From Symsagittifera roscoffensis (taxonomy: Eukaryota; Xenacoelomorpha; Acoela; Convolutidae), in the NCBI RefSeq assembly GCF_963678635.1, contig NC_087062.1, positions 63,711,253 through 63,775,252 on the forward strand: a stretch of 64,000 nucleotides of DNA, given 5' to 3'. Below are positions 62,801 to 64,000 of the stretch, in pieces (position 1 is the stretch's first letter; each line of letters starts with the position of its first letter). The notes beneath the pieces are model-generated. The model was not told where the DNA came from and searched no databases. It worked only from the letters and a program-made list of their open reading frames with translations. The translations under genes and the position numbers were made by a program.

Positions 62801-63618
62801 ATCGCAAGGGTAAAAACATAGGCCAGAGATCCTTTACTTAAATAGAAATTAACGAAATTTTGATTTGTGCAGTTCCCTCCAGAAGACGAGCAAGGACAGG
62901 AAGAAGCAAGAGATGGGCGAGGGAACAGTAAAAATCCAGACAACAGACCCCTCCTCTTCGTGGACGCCTACTCTCCCTCTGTCAAGGCCAAGAAGATGGA
63001 GAAGATGCGGAGCGAATGCATCTCCAAAATGGGACTGAAAAACTTCCACAAAGTGTACAACTATCTACTCACAGTACGCATATTATATCTTTCAGTCTAG
63101 TTAATATAGCTGAAAATAAAGTGCAAGGTTTTTTGAAGCTCTATATAAATTTAAAAATCAGAGCAACCTACCATAATTTCTGAAAAAAGCAATGGAAAAA
63201 AAGCTTTTGAGCCAAGAATTGGGTTATTCCTGTTTCAGGCGCGGCAAAGAAGTTCTAATGAAGCTATGATTATGGAGGACCTTATGAAGATTCATTCGGT
63301 CTCGGAAGACAACTTCCAAGTGGATCAACTTATCTTCTTGGAAAGCACTTCATAAATGGCAGAAGCATACACTGTCCATCTGCACTCTTTATGGTGACAG
63401 GGAAAATGTAGAATATTTACAGTTCTTCAACTTCTGCTACTCAAATAAACTCCTGCGTTCACATGGTTTCAGTTGACTACATATCATATCATTACTAATT
63501 TGAGTCTAATTGTGCTGCTTTCATCAAAATTATTTTTACGAAACTATCTTTTAACTTGCTAATAATTTCCTCTGTATAAATTTCTCCTGTAAATAAACAA
63601 TGTTGTAAATACAATAAA
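41866..63618 (+). CDS. NEK11: NEK11 orthologue, NIMA-related Ser/Thr kinase (15 coding exons)
   Basis: Coding runs from ATG 41894 to TAA 63353-63355. Exons: 41866(UTR)/41894-42045, 42244-42409, 42538-42686, 42943-43104, 48257-48406, 48474-48552, 48805-48902, 49363-49614, 49949-50165, 51744-51876, 52053-52159, 52294-52510, 57536-57660, 62873-63073, 63239-63355. Total 2325 nt, 774 residues plus stop; phases agree at every junction. Kinase features: glycine loop GQGQYGTV (29-36), Lys55 in VLKEI, HRD (150-152), DFG (169-171). NEK11 is a DNA-damage and cell-cycle kinase in vertebrates, acting on CDC25A in the G2/M checkpoint. Both the catalytic domain and the extreme C terminus (KVYNYL, NFQVDQLIFLE) resemble human NEK11, which supports orthology over other NEKs. 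The acceptor at 41864-41865 suggests an upstream noncoding exon. Exon limits are by eye. Confidence 0.88.
41894..48552 (+). CDS. NEK11: NEK11 exons 1-6: protein kinase domain
   Basis: The six exons encode residues 1-286 and hold the whole catalytic core. N-lobe: glycine loop 29-36, LKVLKEIHVGEM (51-62). Hinge: SEYCDGGDLG. C-lobe: LHRDLKPRN, KLGDFGISRV, an activation segment ending GTPYYMSPECL, then YDAKSDMWSLGVILYELC. Lys55, Asp152 and Asp169 are present, so the kinase should be active. Exon 4 ends inside the Trp codon of DMW, and the following intron is the largest in the gene after which exon 5 resumes in phase. A minimal ATG-TAA upstream frame lies at 41872-41877, before the true start. 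Confidence 0.9.
42687..42942 (+). other. GC-AG intron (intron 3 of NEK11)
   Basis: The donor reads CCGAG|GCAAGT, the classic strong context of GC donors, and the acceptor is GTGACAG|GAACAT. Joining restores an Arg-Asn pair after HRDLKP, as expected in subdomain VIB. No GT donor nearby gives an open frame with the right residues. Confidence 0.8.
43945..44287 (+). mobile_element. tRNA-derived SINE with 7-bp target duplication
   Basis: The head has a pol III A box-like TTAGCATAGTGG (43957-43968) and a B box-like TAATCGATCCC near 44001-44011, at tRNA spacing. The body is ~230 bp and the tail is an ATT repeat preceded by a hairpin (AGCTCCT...AGGAGCT, 44244-44268). TATAAGG flanks both sides (43938-43944 and 44288-44294). 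Confidence 0.75.
47570..48070 (-). mobile_element. Jockey-like LINE fragment, ORF2 C-terminal end
   Basis: On the minus strand, 48051-47764 encodes LSQLRAGYS-type and YKHRLN motifs followed by a Cys-x2-Cys (CPSC) zinc motif and a DYLFKY segment. This is the conserved tail after the RT/RNase H region in Jockey-clade LINEs. The His of the usual HLF motif is replaced by Tyr. It is truncated at its 5' side within the intron. Confidence 0.65.
48805..52510 (+). CDS. NEK11: NEK11 exons 7-12: regulatory tail
   Basis: These exons encode the region after the kinase domain: a Glu/Lys/Arg-rich segment in exons 7-8 (QERKRKKQLEEERLIR) likely to form a coiled coil, as in vertebrate NEK11. A Pro/Ser/Gln-rich disordered part follows in exons 9-11, then a basic end in exon 12 (RRRKAKKK) that could act as a nuclear or nucleolar signal. 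Exon 7 uses the donor GTTAGT at 48903, two bases beyond a competing GTG; only this choice keeps exon 8 open. Sequence identity to vertebrate NEK11 is low here, so these exons rest on splice signals and frame continuity. Confidence 0.75.
48903..49362 (+). other. NEK11 intron 7
   Basis: 460 bases, AT-rich. A 103-codon frame at 49080-49391 runs into exon 8 out of phase and is not considered real. No repeat was recognised. Confidence 0.7.
50166..51743 (+). other. NEK11 intron 9
   Basis: 1.58 kb intron. Its middle (50540-51040) is a palindrome-rich repeat described separately. The remainder is AT-rich without recognised elements. Confidence 0.75.
50540..51040. repeat. Palindrome-rich minisatellite (TGCGGAATCCGCA)
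   Basis: Many copies of GCGGAATCC and its complement GGATTCCGC occur, including the near-perfect 13-mer palindrome TGCGGAATCCGCA at 50761-50773. A 20-bp tandem unit (AGTGGAATCCGCAAATTGTA) is repeated three to four times at 50760-50830. Copies occur in both orientations. Confidence 0.75.
55669..55881. mobile_element. hAT-like MITE, subfamily 1
   Basis: Terminal inverted repeats GGCTCTTTTTCC... and ...GGAAAAAGAGCC, 213 bp, flanked by the perfect 8-bp duplication ATTTTGAG (55661-55668 and 55882-55889). The 8-bp duplication is diagnostic of hAT-type transposition. No coding capacity. It contains a G(16+) run. Confidence 0.85.
55963..56164. mobile_element. hAT-like MITE, subfamily 3
   Basis: It starts GGCTCTTTTCC and ends GAAAAGAGCC, flanked by AAAATTTT on both sides (55955-55962 and 56165-56172). 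The left end has been internally duplicated (GGCTCTTTTCAAAATTTT repeated). A degraded relative is at about 57055-57270. Confidence 0.75.
57536..63355 (+). CDS. NEK11: NEK11 exons 13-15: acidic region and conserved C terminus
   Basis: Exon 13 (57536-57660) encodes an acidic stretch (YDYEDDFEDY). Exons 14 and 15 encode residues 670-774, including KAKKMEKMRSECISKMG, FHKVYNYL and NFQVDQLIFLE. This block aligns with the extreme C terminus of human NEK11 (FEEVYNYL, FEVDQLLYFEE) and is the best evidence for orthology outside the kinase domain. Stop TAA at 63353-63355. Donors are GTGAGT (57661) and GTACGC (63074); acceptors end in CAG at 62872 and 63238. Confidence 0.85.
57846..58060. mobile_element. 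hAT-like MITE, subfamily 2
   Basis: The ends GGCTCTTTTCCAGTTCCCCCC and the exact complement, 215 bp, are flanked by the perfect 8-bp duplication GGAAGTTG (57838-57845 and 58061-58068). The internal sequence differs from subfamily 1 but the outer 11 bases are shared. Confidence 0.85.
58200..58399. mobile_element. hAT-like MITE, subfamily 1, second copy
   Basis: Same ends and internal sequence (GCAGACTAATTAGGCCATG) as the copy at 55669. It is flanked by the perfect 8-bp duplication GAAAAATG (58192-58199 and 58400-58407). It lies in intron 13. Confidence 0.85.
59667..60520 (+). repeat. ~850-bp tandem duplication, first copy
   Basis: It begins AAATAATTTTCGTGTAGAAAGG and ends GAAACGCGCA, and is directly followed by a second copy with a few percent mismatches and small indels. 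It contains a tRNA-like segment with A box-like CCGTGGCTGAGTG (59896) and B box-like GGTTCGAAGC (59944), the palindrome GCGAAGCTTCGC-like near 60045, and a MITE-like end GGTGGGAGAGAAAGAAAGGAGCC-type at its right side. Confidence 0.85.
60521..61370 (+). repeat. ~850-bp tandem duplication, second copy
   Basis: Direct repeat of 59667-60520 at an offset of about 854 bases, with the same tRNA-like segment at about 60751-60815. Differences such as TTTTGTGTTAA versus TATTGTGTTAA show it is a real, moderately old duplication and not an assembly echo. Confidence 0.85.
63613..63618 (+). terminator. NEK11 poly(A) signal
   Basis: AATAAA about 260 bases after the stop, with earlier candidates at 63444 and 63592. 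A GT-rich stretch follows within 40 bases. From 63620 to 64000 I see only AT-rich sequence. Confidence 0.6.
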
Positions 63619-64000
63619 GGTCTGAAAACCTCATTTTTCATAAAAAGCCTGTGAGAGACGTTTTAAGATTGTCATGGGCAATCTTTTTTTATCCGGAAAT
63701 TGTACTTTTTACCAATAAAAAAAATATAAACAGTTGGACTAGGAATGATTATATTCATTTTTTTTTCATTTCGTCAAAAAAACATATATATTTTTTGCAA
63801 ATTTAGGCCGATTTTTTAATGGCATTTGAAAAATATTTCTAGGGTTTTTGCTTGAGCTATTTCTTTATCAATGGATTTAAAAACTACGTTTTCAAAAAAC
63901 AATTTTTTTTTTGAACGTTGCATTTTCCCGTTGTTTCAGGAACGCAAATAAGTCAAAAATGCGTTACATAAAATCAAGTTTTAGTGGAACATTTATTTTC

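Larger units (their letters stand above)
57661..62872 (+). other. NEK11 intron 13 (5.2 kb)
   Basis: It contains MITEs at 57846 and 58200 and the ~850-bp tandem duplication at 59667-61370. The rest (58410-59660 and 61375-62872) is AT-rich without recognised elements. Confidence 0.7.

Overview
This window is eukaryotic DNA, most likely from an invertebrate animal. It holds a spliced metazoan kinase gene (a NEK11 orthologue), GT-AG introns with long AT-rich repeat-filled interiors, a Tx1/L1-like LINE, hAT-type MITEs, a tRNA-derived SINE and Ty3/Gypsy-like LTR retroelements. I cannot name the species. The left 40 kb is a nest of retroelements and the right 22 kb is the NEK11 gene.

Layout. (1) 1-~9480: the 3' part of a giant LTR retroelement (copy A), cut by the window edge. 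It has a broken multidomain ORF (SGNH hydrolase domain, a second SGNH-like domain, then a long conserved region of unknown function), a purine-rich tract and an LTR. (2) ~9640-10172: the 5' end of a decayed LINE on the minus strand. (3) 10173-14279 plus 39620-40329: a second minus-strand LINE (ORF1 with a zinc knuckle; ORF2 with endonuclease and reverse transcriptase). Its poly(A) tail abuts the 5' end of the first LINE. (4) 14280-39619: a 25.3 kb LTR retroelement (copy B) inserted in ORF1 of the second LINE. It has 920-bp LTRs that differ at two positions, a long leader rich in a CCGGAGGGGTC motif, a 4.58 kb tandem duplication of leader plus 5' gag, gag-protease-RT-RNase H-integrase ORFs, a macro-like domain at the pol C terminus, and an extra accessory coding block of about 1,700 codons between pol and the 3' LTR. 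(5) 40330-41865: intergenic DNA with a (TC)n microsatellite and a foldback repeat. (6) 41866-63618: NEK11, 15 coding exons, 774 codons.

The most unusual material is the giant retroelement family. It combines an ordinary Ty3-type replication core with a fused macro-like domain, a very large accessory protein shared by copies A and B, and, in copy A only, SGNH hydrolase domains upstream of that protein. The accessory protein has no function I recognise and no visible signal peptide or obvious envelope architecture, although it sits where env sits in other elements. Copy B is young by LTR identity, yet its reading frames carry a stop in gag, a one-base frameshift in RT and a stop in the accessory ORF. 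It is therefore either defective and mobilised in trans, or partly recoded.

The NEK11 introns carry an independent set of repeats. At least four hAT-like MITE copies have perfect 8-bp target duplications. There are also a tRNA-derived SINE with a 7-bp duplication, a Jockey-like LINE fragment, a palindrome-rich minisatellite and an ~850-bp tandem duplication.
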